A stretch of DNA of 64,000 bases from Gemmatimonadota bacterium (GCA_041390125.1 JAWKQN010000005.1:124001-188000); one strand, 5' to 3'. Shown: positions 55,042 through 64,000, counted from the first letter of the stretch. Numbers and translations are program-made. Notes: generated from the letters alone by a model not told the origin.

Positions 55042-57786
55042 ATGATGTCTAGAATGATGTCGCGGCCGAGGCGCCTTGCTCGCCTCGGTCTGGGGACGGC
55101 TGCGACGCTGGTTCTCTTCGGGTGCGAAGGGGAGAACCTGTTCCAGCCCGGTGCGCGGGGCGGCTCGGACGCCAATCCGCCGTCCGTGGAGATCGTCGAG
55201 CCGCGCGATCCGGCCGCCAATCCGATCGGCGACTCGTTGCTGGTCGCCGCGTCGATCGAGGACAACGGCGGGGTCGACTCCGTCCGCTTCGAGGGCTACG
55301 CCTTCCGCGGTGACGCGTCGCTCGGTACCGACACGATCATCGAGCGCTTCATCTCCAAGACGGTGCCGCTCGACCAGGCCACCGATACCGTGGTGCGCCG
55401 CTACCTGCTGCCCACCGCGGACAGCACCCGCGAGACGGCGCGGCTGATCGTGACCGCCTTCGATCGGAGCGGAAACGCCTCCTCCGACACGCTGCAGCTC
55501 ATCCTGGGCGCTCCCCGGGTCCGGCTGCTTAACGTGACGGAGGGGCAGCGCATCCTCTCCGGTCTGGGCCTGGCCGTCCGCATCGAGGCCTACGACCCGA
55601 ACGGCATCGTGCAGGTGCAGCTGCGTTCACGCGGCGCCGCCGATCAGACACTCACGCGGACGTTCAATCCGCCGCAGGACTCGATCGCGTTCGACACGTC
55701 CTTCGTGGTGCCGGATGCGGCCGTGGGCCCGCTGCAGCTGGAAGCTGCGGCCCGGAGCACGCTGGACGTCGAAGGTGTGGACGGCCCGGTCACGCTGGTG
55801 GTCGTCTCCTCCTCCGCGGCGGACACGATCCGCCCGTCGGGGAAGATCGCCCTGGACGCGCCCACGCGGATGGAGCTCGGCGACTCGGTCCGGGTGACGG
55901 TCAGCGGCTTGGACGATCCGCAGGGCAGCGGGATCCGGCGGGTCGGCTACACCGCGTTCGCCATCTCGCCGACGCGGGGTGACACGCTGATCCGCTCGGG
56001 TGAGCGCACCTATGATCCGGCACGGACGGGCAACGTCCAGGAGACGTTCTCCTTCGCGCCCTTCAACGTCGATTCGCTCTCGCTGCCCGACACCCTGGTG
56101 TTCGAGGTGGTGGGCTACCTGATCGACGGGGACGACAACTGTTCCGCCGCGGTCGGAAGCGCGACCAACCAGAGCATCGCGTGCGTGAGCCTCGGCAGCG
56201 GCGAGATCGTGGCCCAGCAGGCTTCGGCCGAGCGTCTGGTGCGCTCGATCGTGGCCGGGCGCACGGTGCGTCTGCCGGCGGGCGGCTTGATCATGGACGC
56301 GGTGGTCGACACGGCCCGTCGCAATCTGTGGCTCAGCAACATCGACCGGGATCAGGTCGAGGTCTTCCGTCTCCAGGAGGAGCGGTTCATGGACCCCGTC
56401 CCGGTCGGCGCGGAGCCCTGGGGGCTGACGCTGAACCGCGCTGAGGACACCCTCATCGTGGCGAACTCGGGCGGCACCAACATGTCGAACGTGTGGCTCG
56501 GGCCGATCGACCCGTTCAACCCGTACGACGCACACGTGGAGGACGGCAACCGCCGATTCCTGACGCCCGACGTGTACTTCTTCGACGTCGAGCGTGCCCT
56601 GGACGACACGGGTGCCGAACGCCACAACGTCTTCGTGGTGCCCGACGCCTCGCCGCCCGGATTCTCCGATCGGCCGCAGTACATGGCCGTCGATTCGACC
56701 GGCCGCATCCTGTACTCCACGCGGACCTCGCTGCTCGGGGACCTGGGCACCATCCGACGGGCGTTCGTGCCGGCGGGCGGTTTCCGGACCGAGGTGGTGA
56801 TGTTCTACGAGCACTCCCGCCTGCTGGAGGCCCCGGACTTCACGGCCATCGGGAACATCGACGACATCGGGATCTCGCTGTCGGTCCCGGACTCGAGCGG
56901 AATCCAGAACGACCTGGCCACACTGGTGGACCACGTTCCGGGGACGAACACGGTCATCACGGGCGGCCCGGCGCCGTTGCAGCAGGCCATCGCCGATCTC
57001 GCGGCCGCCGGCTCGGACATCGTGGCCGGGACCGGTCGCTGGAACGTGCCGGGCATGACCTTCCTCGACACGACGTTCGTGGCCGCCTCCGGCGACCGCG
57101 GGTGGGTGGTCTTCGGTGAAGGGTCACGCCAACCCGTGGGCCGGGTCATCATGTACCAGGCCTCGACCGATCGCATCAGTGACGTGGTGTCGGTCACCGA
57201 CCTCATGACCAATCCGAGCGAGGAGGTTCGTGGGATCGGGCTCAACAACGACGGCACGCTCGGCGTGGCGCGCGGCAACCAGGCGTACTTCTTCTCCACC
57301 GACCTGCGTCTGCAGGGTGTCGCGGATCTGCCCGGCGGCGGCTCCGGCGCTGCCCTGCATCCGCTGCACGCGAACTACCCGACGCTGCAGTCGCCCGGGC
57401 AGTACGACCCGGACACGCACCTGGCCTTCCTCGGCACGGGCGAGGGCACGATCGACATCATCGATGCATTCCACTTCAATCGACTGGGTCGCATCTTCAT
57501 CCGCGACGTGATGTCGGGTCCGCTGCGGGCGGCGCTGCCGTTCCCGGAGGACAACGCGGGTCTGCAGTGCCAGACGAAGCCCGTCTTCAACAGCTCGGGC
57601 CGCCTGATCGGGAACGCGCTGGACATCTTCGCCGACGTGTCCGGCCTGGTGCCGTACCCGGCCGAGGGCGGACCCTCGGAGGATCGCTGTGTGGCCCTGA
57701 AGCTGTACGGGGTCACGAGTGGCGGTGGCGTGGTCGTGATCGACGTCCGCAAGGGCGATATCCTGAAGAACCACCCGGCACGCTGA
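55042..57786 (+). CDS. Large lipoprotein with Ig-like and beta-propeller-like parts, in the pilus operon
   Basis: This 914-residue protein follows pilQ by 18 bp with GGAG before ATG 55042. It has an N-terminal signal and lipobox (TLVLFGC, Cys28). Residues about 45-370 carry three or so Ig/cadherin-like segments (PPSVEIVEPRDPAANPIGDS; VSGLDDPQGSGIRRVGYTAF). Residues about 400-900 look like a beta-propeller: repeated units such as LWLSNIDRDQVEVFRLQEER, GRILYSTRTSLLGDLGTIRR and HLAFLGTGEGTIDIIDAFHF. I do not recognise a named family. PilY1 tip adhesins also have a C-terminal propeller, so a PilY1-like role is a hypothesis; other outer membrane lipoproteins are possible. It ends before a strong terminator. 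Confidence 0.72.
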   Translation: MMSRMMSRPRRLARLGLGTAATLVLFGCEGENLFQPGARGGSDANPPSVEIVEPRDPAANPIGDSLLVAASIEDNGGVDSVRFEGYAFRGDASLGTDTIIERFISKTVPLDQATDTVVRRYLLPTADSTRETARLIVTAFDRSGNASSDTLQLILGAPRVRLLNVTEGQRILSGLGLAVRIEAYDPNGIVQVQLRSRGAADQTLTRTFNPPQDSIAFDTSFVVPDAAVGPLQLEAAARSTLDVEGVDGPVTLVVVSSSAADTIRPSGKIALDAPTRMELGDSVRVTVSGLDDPQGSGIRRVGYTAFAISPTRGDTLIRSGERTYDPARTGNVQETFSFAPFNVDSLSLPDTLVFEVVGYLIDGDDNCSAAVGSATNQSIACVSLGSGEIVAQQASAERLVRSIVAGRTVRLPAGGLIMDAVVDTARRNLWLSNIDRDQVEVFRLQEERFMDPVPVGAEPWGLTLNRAEDTLIVANSGGTNMSNVWLGPIDPFNPYDAHVEDGNRRFLTPDVYFFDVERALDDTGAERHNVFVVPDASPPGFSDRPQYMAVDSTGRILYSTRTSLLGDLGTIRRAFVPAGGFRTEVVMFYEHSRLLEAPDFTAIGNIDDIGISLSVPDSSGIQNDLATLVDHVPGTNTVITGGPAPLQQAIADLAAAGSDIVAGTGRWNVPGMTFLDTTFVAASGDRGWVVFGEGSRQPVGRVIMYQASTDRISDVVSVTDLMTNPSEEVRGIGLNNDGTLGVARGNQAYFFSTDLRLQGVADLPGGGSGAALHPLHANYPTLQSPGQYDPDTHLAFLGTGEGTIDIIDAFHFNRLGRIFIRDVMSGPLRAALPFPEDNAGLQCQTKPVFNSSGRLIGNALDIFADVSGLVPYPAEGGPSEDRCVALKLYGVTSGGGVVVIDVRKGDILKNHPAR

Positions 57787-57817
57787 TCGAGGCATCTTCG
57801 GCGCTGCCAGCATCGTC

Positions 57818-57849
57818 AGGGCCCGGCTCCCTTCGGGGAGTCGGGCCCT
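57818..57849 (+). terminator. Strong terminator with TTCG tetraloop at the end of the pilus operon
   Basis: AGGGCCCGGCTCCC pairs with GGGAGTCGGGCCCT (one G-T pair) around a TTCG tetraloop, one of the most stable loop types. It is 31 bp after the lipoprotein stop. Only TT follows the stem, so termination depends on the very stable hairpin. Confidence 0.75.
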
Positions 57850-57878
57850 TGCCGTCCCCTCTCGGAAGGGGGCGGGGG

Positions 57879-57906
57879 TGGACGGACCGCACCGGCGTCC
57901 TACTTA
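57879..57906 (+). promoter_or_regulatory. Candidate leaderless promoter of aroC
   Basis: TGGACG (4/6 match to -35), a 16-bp spacer and TACTTA (57901-57906) end seven bases before ATG 57914. The start would fall on or next to the ATG, and no ribosome site is visible upstream. TACTTATATA is an AT-rich patch in very GC-rich DNA. Confidence 0.45.
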
Positions 57907-57913
57907 TATAGTC

Positions 57914-59149
57914 ATGAGCATTTTCCACTTCCGCACCGCGGGCGAGTCCCACGGGCCCGGCCTCGTCGCCCTGATCGAGGGGGTCCCGGCGGGTCTGCGC
58001 CTGGAGGCGGACCGCGATATCGATCCCGAGCTGTCCCGCCGGCAGATGGGCTACGGTCGGGGTCGTCGCATGCGGATCGAACAGGACCGGGTCCAGGTGC
58101 TGTCCGGCATCCGGCTGGGCGAGACGTTGGGCTCACCCATCGCGCTCCTGGTCTGGAATCGCGACCACGAGAACTGGTCGACGGCGATGGGGGCGGCTCC
58201 TCCACCGGCGGACGTGAACCCCAAGGCCCTCAAGCCGGTGCACCTGCCGCGTCCCGGCCACGCCGACATGGCGGGGGTGCTCAAGTACGACCGCCGCGAG
58301 GCCCGGGACATCCTCGAGCGCGCCAGCGCCCGGGAGACCGCCGCGCGCGTGGCCGCGGGCGCCGTGGCCAAGCGGTTGCTGTCCGACCTGGGCGTCACGG
58401 TCGGAAGCCATGTCCTGTCCATCGGCGGGGTGGAGGCCCGGATCCCGGAGCTCCTGCCGCCCGACCTGAACGGCGCCGCGGATGCGTCGCCGGTCCGGGT
58501 GCTCGACCCCGACGCCGAGGCGCGGATCATCGCCGCGATCGACCGGGCGAAGGAGGACGGGGACACCCTGGGCGGGATCTTCGAGGTGGTCGTGCAGGGG
58601 CTCCCCGTCGGTCTGGGGAGCCACGTGGCCTGGGACCGGCGCCTGGACGGCCGGCTGGCGGCCGCGTTGATGTCCATCCAGGCCATCAAGGGCGTGGAGA
58701 TCGGGCCGGGCTTCGAGAACGCACGCCGGCCCGGGTCCGGGGTCCATGATGCCATGGACAACGCCCCCGGGAACCGCTTGAGTGGAGGGGTATCACGCGC
58801 CACCAACCGGGCGGGGGGGTTGGAGGGGGGCATGACCAACGGGGAGCCGCTGGTGGTGCGGGCGGCCATGAAGCCGATCGCTACCTTACGGACCCGGCTA
58901 CCGAGCGTGGACCTGCGGGACGGCTCGGTGCGCGATGCGGCGGTGGAGCGGAGTGACGTCTGCGCCGTGCCGGCGGCCGCCGTGATCGGGGAGGCCATGG
59001 TGGCCCTCGTCCTCGCGGACGCCGTGCTGGAGAAGTTCGGCGGGGACTCCATGACCGAGTTGGTCCGCAACCACAGGACCTATGTGGAGGCCCTGGCCGA
59101 GCGGATCCGCGACCGCGGCGGGCCGGCGCTGCACGCGGAAGCGGGATGA
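57914..59149 (+). CDS. aroC: Chorismate synthase
   Basis: This 411-residue enzyme is colinear with AroC. Signatures: FRTAGESHGPGLVALIEGVP at the start, RRQMGYGRGRRMRIEQD, RPGHADMAGVLKYDRREARD, ERASARETAARVAAGAVAKR, GDTLGGIFEVVVQGLPVGLG and NRAGGLEGGMTNGEPLVVRA. It makes chorismate from EPSP using reduced FMN, the last step before aromatic amino acids, folate and quinones. ATG 57914 begins the conserved region directly and lacks a ribosome site. The stop overlaps the aroK start (ATGA), opening the run aroC-aroK-topA-trmFO-xerC, in which successive genes overlap. Confidence 0.97.
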   Translation: MSIFHFRTAGESHGPGLVALIEGVPAGLRLEADRDIDPELSRRQMGYGRGRRMRIEQDRVQVLSGIRLGETLGSPIALLVWNRDHENWSTAMGAAPPPADVNPKALKPVHLPRPGHADMAGVLKYDRREARDILERASARETAARVAAGAVAKRLLSDLGVTVGSHVLSIGGVEARIPELLPPDLNGAADASPVRVLDPDAEARIIAAIDRAKEDGDTLGGIFEVVVQGLPVGLGSHVAWDRRLDGRLAAALMSIQAIKGVEIGPGFENARRPGSGVHDAMDNAPGNRLSGGVSRATNRAGGLEGGMTNGEPLVVRAAMKPIATLRTRLPSVDLRDGSVRDAAVERSDVCAVPAAAVIGEAMVALVLADAVLEKFGGDSMTELVRNHRTYVEALAERIRDRGGPALHAEAG

Positions 59150-59673
59150 GACCGGCTCCGCGCCGGGTGGTCTTGATCGGATCGATGGGCAGCGGCAAGA
59201 GTACGGTGGGGCCCGTCCTGGCGGACCTGCTGGGATGGGCGTTCGCGGATGCGGATGCGGAGCTGGAGCGGGAGGCCGGACAGAGCGTCGCGGACGTCTT
59301 CGCCGCCGAAGGCGAAGCCGGCTTCCGCAGGCGCGAAGCGGCCACGATGCGGCGGCTGCTGGAACGCGACGGCCTGGTCGTCGCATCCGGCGGCGGCTGG
59401 GCAGCCCAGGCCGAGGCCTGGGAGGCCCTGGATGCGGATACGCGCACGGTCTGGCTGCGGGTGGGCCCTTCCGTCGCCCACCGCCGCGTGCGGGAGGACG
59501 CAGGACGCGCCCGCCCGTTGGTGTCGGGTCCCGACCCGTTCGGGACCGTCGAGAGGCTGATCCAGGCCCGCGCGCCGTGGTACGGGCGTGCGGACCTGGT
59601 CCTGGAAACGGACGATGCCGGGCCGCGTGAGATCGCGGAGCGGATCGCGAGAACCATGAAGGAGACGCCGTGA
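59146..59673 (+). CDS. aroK: Shikimate kinase
   Basis: This 175-residue kinase has Walker A GSMGSGKST near residue 12, the shikimate site DADAELEREAGQSVADVF, the arginine region EAGFRRREAATMRRLL and VVASGGGWAAQAEAW in place of the common SxGGG. The lid segment ends RARPLVSG. It phosphorylates shikimate at C3, two steps before AroC. It overlaps aroC and topA by four bases each. Size and motif order are normal. Confidence 0.94.
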   Translation: MRPAPRRVVLIGSMGSGKSTVGPVLADLLGWAFADADAELEREAGQSVADVFAAEGEAGFRRREAATMRRLLERDGLVVASGGGWAAQAEAWEALDADTRTVWLRVGPSVAHRRVREDAGRARPLVSGPDPFGTVERLIQARAPWYGRADLVLETDDAGPREIAERIARTMKETP

Positions 59674-62276
59674 AGCTGGTCATCGTGGAGTCGCCCGCGA
59701 AGGCGAAGACCATCGAGAAGTTCCTCGGTCGCGACTACAAGGTCGCGGCGAGCTATGGGCACATCCGGGATCTGCCGAGCTCGGCTTCCGAGATCCCGTC
59801 GCGCTACCGCAAGAAGTCGTGGGCGCGCCTCGCGGTGGACACCGAGGGGGACTTCCAGCCCATCTACGTGGTGCCCAAGGAGAGCCAGGCCCGCCTGAAG
59901 GACCTGAAGAAGCTGGTGCAGAAGGCGGACGAGCTGCTCCTCGCGACGGACGAAGACCGCGAGGGCGAATCCATCTCCTGGCACCTGCTGGAGGTGCTGG
60001 AGCCCGAGGTCCCGGTCCGCCGCATCACGTTCAACGAGATCACGCGCCCGGCCATCCAACGCGCCCTGGAGCGGCCGCGCGACGTGGACGCCCGCCTCGT
60101 GCAGGCCCAGGAGGCCCGCCGCATCCTCGACCGGCTGTTCGGCTACGAGCTGTCGCCCGTGCTGTGGAAGAAGGTCCGCACCAAGCTGTCCGCGGGTCGG
60201 GTGCAGAGCGCGGCGCTTCGCCTGGTGGTGGAGCGCGAGGAGGAGCGTCAGGCCTTCAAGAGCACCGCGTACTGGGACGTGGTGGCGCGCTTCCTCGGGG
60301 GGGATACGCCGTTCACGGCCCGGTTGACCGCGATCGGCGACCGGCGCCTGGCCACCTCCCGCGACTTCGACTCGATCACGGGCGACCTGGCCGACGGCGC
60401 GGATGTCCTGGTGCTCGACCAGGCCGGGGCGGAGGCCGCGGCGGAGGCCTCGCGCCAGGCGCTGCCCTGGACCGTCACCCGCGTCGAGCGCAAGGAGACG
60501 CGTCAGCGGCCGCAGGCCCCCTTCACCACGTCGACGTTGCAGCAGGCGGCCGGCTCGCGCCTGCGCATGAGCGCCAAGCAGACCATGCGGGTGGCGCAGG
60601 CGCTCTACGAAGGGATCGACCTGGGGGAGGGGGAGCGCGAAGGGCTCATCACGTACATGCGGACCGACTCGGTCCACCTGAGCGACGAGGCCATCCAGGC
60701 GGCCGGCACGCTGATCCGGAAGCGGTTCGGGGACGCCTATCACGACGGGCCCCGCTACTACCAGACCAAGGCCAAGGCGGCCCAGGAGGCACACGAGGCC
60801 ATCCGGCCCACCGTGCTCTCCCGCACGCCCGACTCGGTGGCGCGCTTCCTGACCAAGGAGCAGCTCGCCCTGTACGATCTGGTGTGGCGCCGCGCGGTGG
60901 CGTCCCAGATGGCCGACGCCCGGATCGACCGCACCACCGTGGACCTGGAGGCGCGTCCGGCGGCCGGGTCCGACGCGGCCGCCGTGCACCACTTCCGCGC
61001 CAACGGCTCGGTGCTACGGTTCCCCGGCTTCCTGGCCGTACTGGAGACCGAGCGCGAGGATCAGCTGCTGCCGGAGCTCGCCGAGGGGGCGACCGTCGGC
61101 GACGAGGCCTCGGGCATCCCGCTGGACGCGCTCGAGCCCGAAGGCCACGAGACCCGCCCGCCGCCCCGCTACACGGAAGCGACGCTCGTGCGTCGCCTGG
61201 AGGAGGAGGGGATCGGGCGCCCGTCCACGTACACGCCCACCCTGTCCACCATCCAGGACCGGCAGTACGTGGTGAAGAAGGGCAGTCAGCTCGTCCCGAC
61301 GTACGTGGGCATGGCCGTGATCCGTCTGCTCCGGCAGCACTTCGGCCCCTACGTGGATCTGGCGTTCACGGCCCGCATGGAGGACACGCTGGACGAGATC
61401 GCGTCCGGGGACGTGGACTCCGTCGACTTCCTCTCCGCCTTCTACCGCGGGGACGACGGCGATCCCGGCCTGGTGCGCTCCATCGAAGAAGAGCTGCCGC
61501 GCATCGAATACCCGCAGATCCCGGTGGGCCACGATCCCGAGAGCGGCGATCCGCTCTTCGTCCGGATCGGCAAGAGCAGCATCTTCGTGCAACGCGGGGA
61601 CAGTGACGAACGCGCCACCGTTCCGCTCGAGGTGCTGATCGACGAGCTGACACCCGAGAAGGCCACCGAGATCCTCGCACAGCGCTCCCGGGCCGACGAC
61701 CCCATCGGGACCGACGACCGCACCGGCCTGCCCATCTATCTGAAGATCGGCCCCTATGGGCCCTACCTGCAGCTCGGTGAGGACGACGACAACGGCAAGC
61801 CCAAGCGCGCCAGCCTCCCCCGCGGCATGGGCCCCGAGACCGTCACGCTCGAGTTCGCGCGCAAGCTGCTGTCCCTTCCGCGCTCCCTGGGTACGGATCC
61901 CGACACCGGCCACGAGGTGCTCGCCGGCCTCGGGAGGTACGGGCCCTACGTCAACCGCGAGCGCGTCTACCGGAATCTGCCGTCGCTCGACCGCGTCTTC
62001 GAGATCGGCCTGGCGGAGGCCGTGGAGCTGATCAACACCAAGCCCAAGCGGGGCAAGACGGTGTTGAAGGCGCTCGGCGCCCACCCCGAGAGCGGGAAGG
62101 AGGTCGAGGTCCTCGAGGGTCGCTACGGCCCCTACGTCTCGGATGGCAAGCTGAACGCGTCCATCGCCAAGGACCGGGATCCGCAGGACGTCACCATGGA
62201 CGAGGCGGTGCAGCTCCTGGAGGACGCCTCCAAGCGCAAGAAGGCTCCGGCGCGGCGGAAGCGGTCCCGCACGTGA
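59670..62276 (+). CDS. topA: DNA topoisomerase I
   Basis: This 868-residue type IA enzyme has TOPRIM motifs VESPAKAKTIEKFLGRDYKV (Glu8 region) and LATDEDREGESISWHL, and the active-site Tyr329 in LITYMRTDSVHLS. After the core, the C-terminus has no Cys4 zinc ribbons. It contains repeated topo C-repeat units around GPYGPYLQLGE, GRYGPYVNRE and EGRYGPYVSDG, then a Lys/Arg-rich tail (KRKKAPARRKRSRT). This C-repeat architecture is widespread in high-GC bacteria. It relaxes negative supercoils. GTG 59670 overlaps aroK, and its stop overlaps trmFO. Confidence 0.96.
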   Translation: MKLVIVESPAKAKTIEKFLGRDYKVAASYGHIRDLPSSASEIPSRYRKKSWARLAVDTEGDFQPIYVVPKESQARLKDLKKLVQKADELLLATDEDREGESISWHLLEVLEPEVPVRRITFNEITRPAIQRALERPRDVDARLVQAQEARRILDRLFGYELSPVLWKKVRTKLSAGRVQSAALRLVVEREEERQAFKSTAYWDVVARFLGGDTPFTARLTAIGDRRLATSRDFDSITGDLADGADVLVLDQAGAEAAAEASRQALPWTVTRVERKETRQRPQAPFTTSTLQQAAGSRLRMSAKQTMRVAQALYEGIDLGEGEREGLITYMRTDSVHLSDEAIQAAGTLIRKRFGDAYHDGPRYYQTKAKAAQEAHEAIRPTVLSRTPDSVARFLTKEQLALYDLVWRRAVASQMADARIDRTTVDLEARPAAGSDAAAVHHFRANGSVLRFPGFLAVLETEREDQLLPELAEGATVGDEASGIPLDALEPEGHETRPPPRYTEATLVRRLEEEGIGRPSTYTPTLSTIQDRQYVVKKGSQLVPTYVGMAVIRLLRQHFGPYVDLAFTARMEDTLDEIASGDVDSVDFLSAFYRGDDGDPGLVRSIEEELPRIEYPQIPVGHDPESGDPLFVRIGKSSIFVQRGDSDERATVPLEVLIDELTPEKATEILAQRSRADDPIGTDDRTGLPIYLKIGPYGPYLQLGEDDDNGKPKRASLPRGMGPETVTLEFARKLLSLPRSLGTDPDTGHEVLAGLGRYGPYVNRERVYRNLPSLDRVFEIGLAEAVELINTKPKRGKTVLKALGAHPESGKEVEVLEGRYGPYVSDGKLNASIAKDRDPQDVTMDEAVQLLEDASKRKKAPARRKRSRT

Positions 62277-63616
62277 GCCGCGCCGTGGTCACGGTCGTCG
62301 GGGGTGGGCTCGCCGGCTGCGAGGCCGCGCTGCAGCTCGCCGCCCGCGGACGGGCGGTGCGGCTGTTCGAGATGCGGCCGCACGTGCGCACGCCCGCCCA
62401 CCAGACCGAGGGGCTGGGTGAGTTGGTCTGCACCAACTCCTTCAAGAGCGAAGACCCCGCCAACGCGCACGGACAGCTCAAGCGAGAGATGGACCGCCTC
62501 GGCTCGGTCCTGCTGCGCTGCGCGCGCACGGCGCGGGTGCCCGCCGGATCGGCCCTGGCCGTGGACCGGACCCGCTTCTCCGAGGCCATGACCGGCGCGG
62601 TGGCTGCCGAGCCGCTCATCGAGGTGTGCCGGGAGGAGGTGCGCACCCTGCCGGAGGGACCGACCATCATCGCGACCGGCCCCCTCACGTCCGACGCCCT
62701 GTCGGAATCCATCCGCGCGCGGCTGGGGGAGGACGGGCTGGCGTTCTACGATGCCATCGCGCCCATCGTGCACCGGGAATCCCTGGACGAAGGCATCGTC
62801 TTCAGCGCCGGCCGCTTCTCGGAGTCGGACGACTACCTCAACTGCCCCTTCTCGCGGGACGAGTACGAAGCGTTCATCGATGCGCTGCTCGCGGGCGAGG
62901 TGCATACCGGCCATGACTGGGACAGCGTCCCGTACTTCGAAGGCTGCCTCCCCATCGAGGTGATGGCCGAACGCGGGCGTGACACGCTGCGCTTCGGGCC
63001 CATGAAGCCCATCGGGCTCACCGACCCGCGCACCGGGCGGCGTCCCTGGGCGGTGGTCCAGCTCCGGCGCGAGGATGCGGCCGGACAGATGCTGAACCTG
63101 GTCGGTTTCCAGACGCGCATGAAGATCGGCGCCCAGGCGGACGTCTTCCGGCGGATCCCCGGCCTGGCGGACGCCGAGTTCCTGCGTTGGGGCAGCATCC
63201 ATCGCAACAGCTACCTCAACTTCCCGGCCCGCCTCTCCGCGCACGGGGGCCTCCCGGACCGGCCCGACCTGGTCTTCGCGGGTCAGCTGACGGGTGTCGA
63301 GGGGTACACGGAATCCGCCGCGAGCGGCATCCTGGCCGGCCTCAACCTGGATCGGATGCTCGCGGGCCGCGCGCCGGTGGTGCCGCCCCCCACGACGATG
63401 CTGGGCGCCCTGTACCGGTACCTCCACGGCGCCGAGCCGGGCCGCTTCCAACCGATGAATTCCAACTGGGGTCTGGTCGACCCCCTCGCCGATCCCCCGC
63501 GCGGGAAGGTGGAGCGGCGGGCGGCCCTGGCCGAGCGCGCCGAGGTCGACTTCGCCGCGTGGGTGTCCCGGGAAGGGGTGGCCCCACCCCTGGCGGCGGT
63601 GGGTGGGCACGCCTGA
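62273..63616 (+). CDS. trmFO: tRNA m5U54 methyltransferase TrmFO (folate- and FAD-dependent)
   Basis: This 447-residue flavoprotein has the FAD motif VVTVVGGGLAGCEAALQLA at the N-terminus, then FEMRPHVRTPAHQTEGLGEL, CTNSFKSEDPANAHGQLKRE, MKPIGLTDPRTGRRPWAVVQ and the C-terminal second nucleotide site FAGQLTGVEGYTESAASGIL. It methylates uridine 54 in the tRNA T-loop using methylenetetrahydrofolate. trmFO between topA and xerC is a common order in several phyla. GTG 62273 overlaps topA by four bases. Confidence 0.96.
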   Translation: MSRAVVTVVGGGLAGCEAALQLAARGRAVRLFEMRPHVRTPAHQTEGLGELVCTNSFKSEDPANAHGQLKREMDRLGSVLLRCARTARVPAGSALAVDRTRFSEAMTGAVAAEPLIEVCREEVRTLPEGPTIIATGPLTSDALSESIRARLGEDGLAFYDAIAPIVHRESLDEGIVFSAGRFSESDDYLNCPFSRDEYEAFIDALLAGEVHTGHDWDSVPYFEGCLPIEVMAERGRDTLRFGPMKPIGLTDPRTGRRPWAVVQLRREDAAGQMLNLVGFQTRMKIGAQADVFRRIPGLADAEFLRWGSIHRNSYLNFPARLSAHGGLPDRPDLVFAGQLTGVEGYTESAASGILAGLNLDRMLAGRAPVVPPPTTMLGALYRYLHGAEPGRFQPMNSNWGLVDPLADPPRGKVERRAALAERAEVDFAAWVSREGVAPPLAAVGGHA

Positions 63617-64000
63617 GGCTGCCGATCCCGTGCGGCGGGACGTGGAGCGGTTCCTGGTGCATGTGCGGGACGAGCGCCGCCTCTCCCCGCACACGGTGAG
63701 CGCCTACGCCCGCGATCTCGACGCCTTCTGCGCCTTCCAGGACGAGGCGGGGGGTGCCGGGAGCTGGAGCTGGACCGACGTCGATCGTCGACGCATCCGC
63801 TCCTTCATGGGCGCGGGCACGCGCGCGGGCCTCGACCGCCGCACGGTGGCGCGCCAGGTGTCCGCGCTGCGGAGCTTCTTCCGCTTCCTGCACCTGGACG
63901 AGCGGGTGCCGGCCAATCCAGCCCGGACGGTCCGCTCTCCGCGGATGGAGCGCCGGTTGCCGGGTCACCTGTCCCGCCCCGAGATCGAGCGACTCTTCGA
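63603..64000 (+). CDS. xerC: Tyrosine recombinase XerC (3' end cut by window)
   Basis: The visible 132 residues cover the SAM-like core-binding domain: VERFLVHVRDERRLSPHTVS, AYARDLDAF, DRRTVARQVSALRSFFRFL and VRSPRMERRLPGHLSRPEIE. The catalytic domain with the RHRH-Y residues lies beyond the window. XerC resolves chromosome dimers at dif with XerD. Start options are GTG 63603 (14-bp overlap with trmFO) and GTG 63630; neither has a strong ribosome site. The position after topA-trmFO is the usual place for xerC, often followed by hslV-hslU, which may lie just outside. Confidence 0.9.
   Translation, partial: MGTPEAADPVRRDVERFLVHVRDERRLSPHTVSAYARDLDAFCAFQDEAGGAGSWSWTDVDRRRIRSFMGAGTRAGLDRRTVARQVSALRSFFRFLHLDERVPANPARTVRSPRMERRLPGHLSRPEIERLF

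Overview
The window is very GC-rich, densely coding bacterial chromosome with no rRNA, tRNA, CRISPR or transposase that I could find. The gene set suggests a diderm of the FCB superphylum, most likely Gemmatimonadota. Reasons are Lpt and BamA/TamA-type outer membrane proteins, a giant SprA-like outer membrane protein, a DUF5916 surface protein, a surface repeat protein of the LA_2272 type, and the gene order aroC-aroK-topA-trmFO-xerC. The taxonomic call is inference from gene content. Layout, 1-11.5 kb: a truncated DUF5916 outer membrane protein (minus strand), a dapF homologue in which both catalytic cysteines are serine, lptF-lptG (minus strand), a 1915-residue SprA-like protein, a 51-bp tandem repeat and a ComEA-like protein with two helix-hairpin-helix units. 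11.7-15.8 kb: the type IV pilus motor and platform genes pilB, pilT and pilC. 15.8-16.5 kb: the first of two composite palindromic repeats. 16.5-34.1 kb: accessory genes. These are a DUF3303 protein coupled to a GT1 glycosyltransferase, two tandem proteins that join a kinase-like module to a D15 barrel, a 16-residue-repeat surface protein, an AGCS symporter with an extra domain, a DUF4399 lipoprotein, the second composite repeat, an HD-GYP protein, btpA-dinB, a Mn-type superoxide dismutase and a HerA-type ATPase. 34.3-57.8 kb: a DUF5715-LysM protein and a flavin reductase, followed by a large pilus locus. The pilus locus holds a PilS/PilR-like pair, a DPM1-like GT2, two TMTC-like membrane glycosyltransferases, two major pilins, a second sigma54 two-component pair, four overlapping minor pseudopilin genes, pilMNOPQ and a very large lipoprotein. 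57.9-64 kb: aroC, aroK, topA, trmFO and the 5' part of xerC in one tightly overlapping run. How the genes fit together: pilB/T/C, pilA, the pseudopilins and pilM-Q supply a complete trans-envelope pilus. A candidate sigma54 promoter lies upstream of pilA and a weaker one upstream of pilB, next to two sigma54-activator two-component pairs. The GT2 and TMTC-like genes, placed between pilR and pilA, suggest lipid-linked O-glycosylation of the Ser/Thr-rich pilins. The most unusual non-coding content is a pair of composite elements, at 15963-16481 and 27024-27629. Each is made of two copies of a roughly 170-bp foldback repeat in inverted orientation plus a 44-bp hairpin. The arms differ between copies but stay complementary within each copy.
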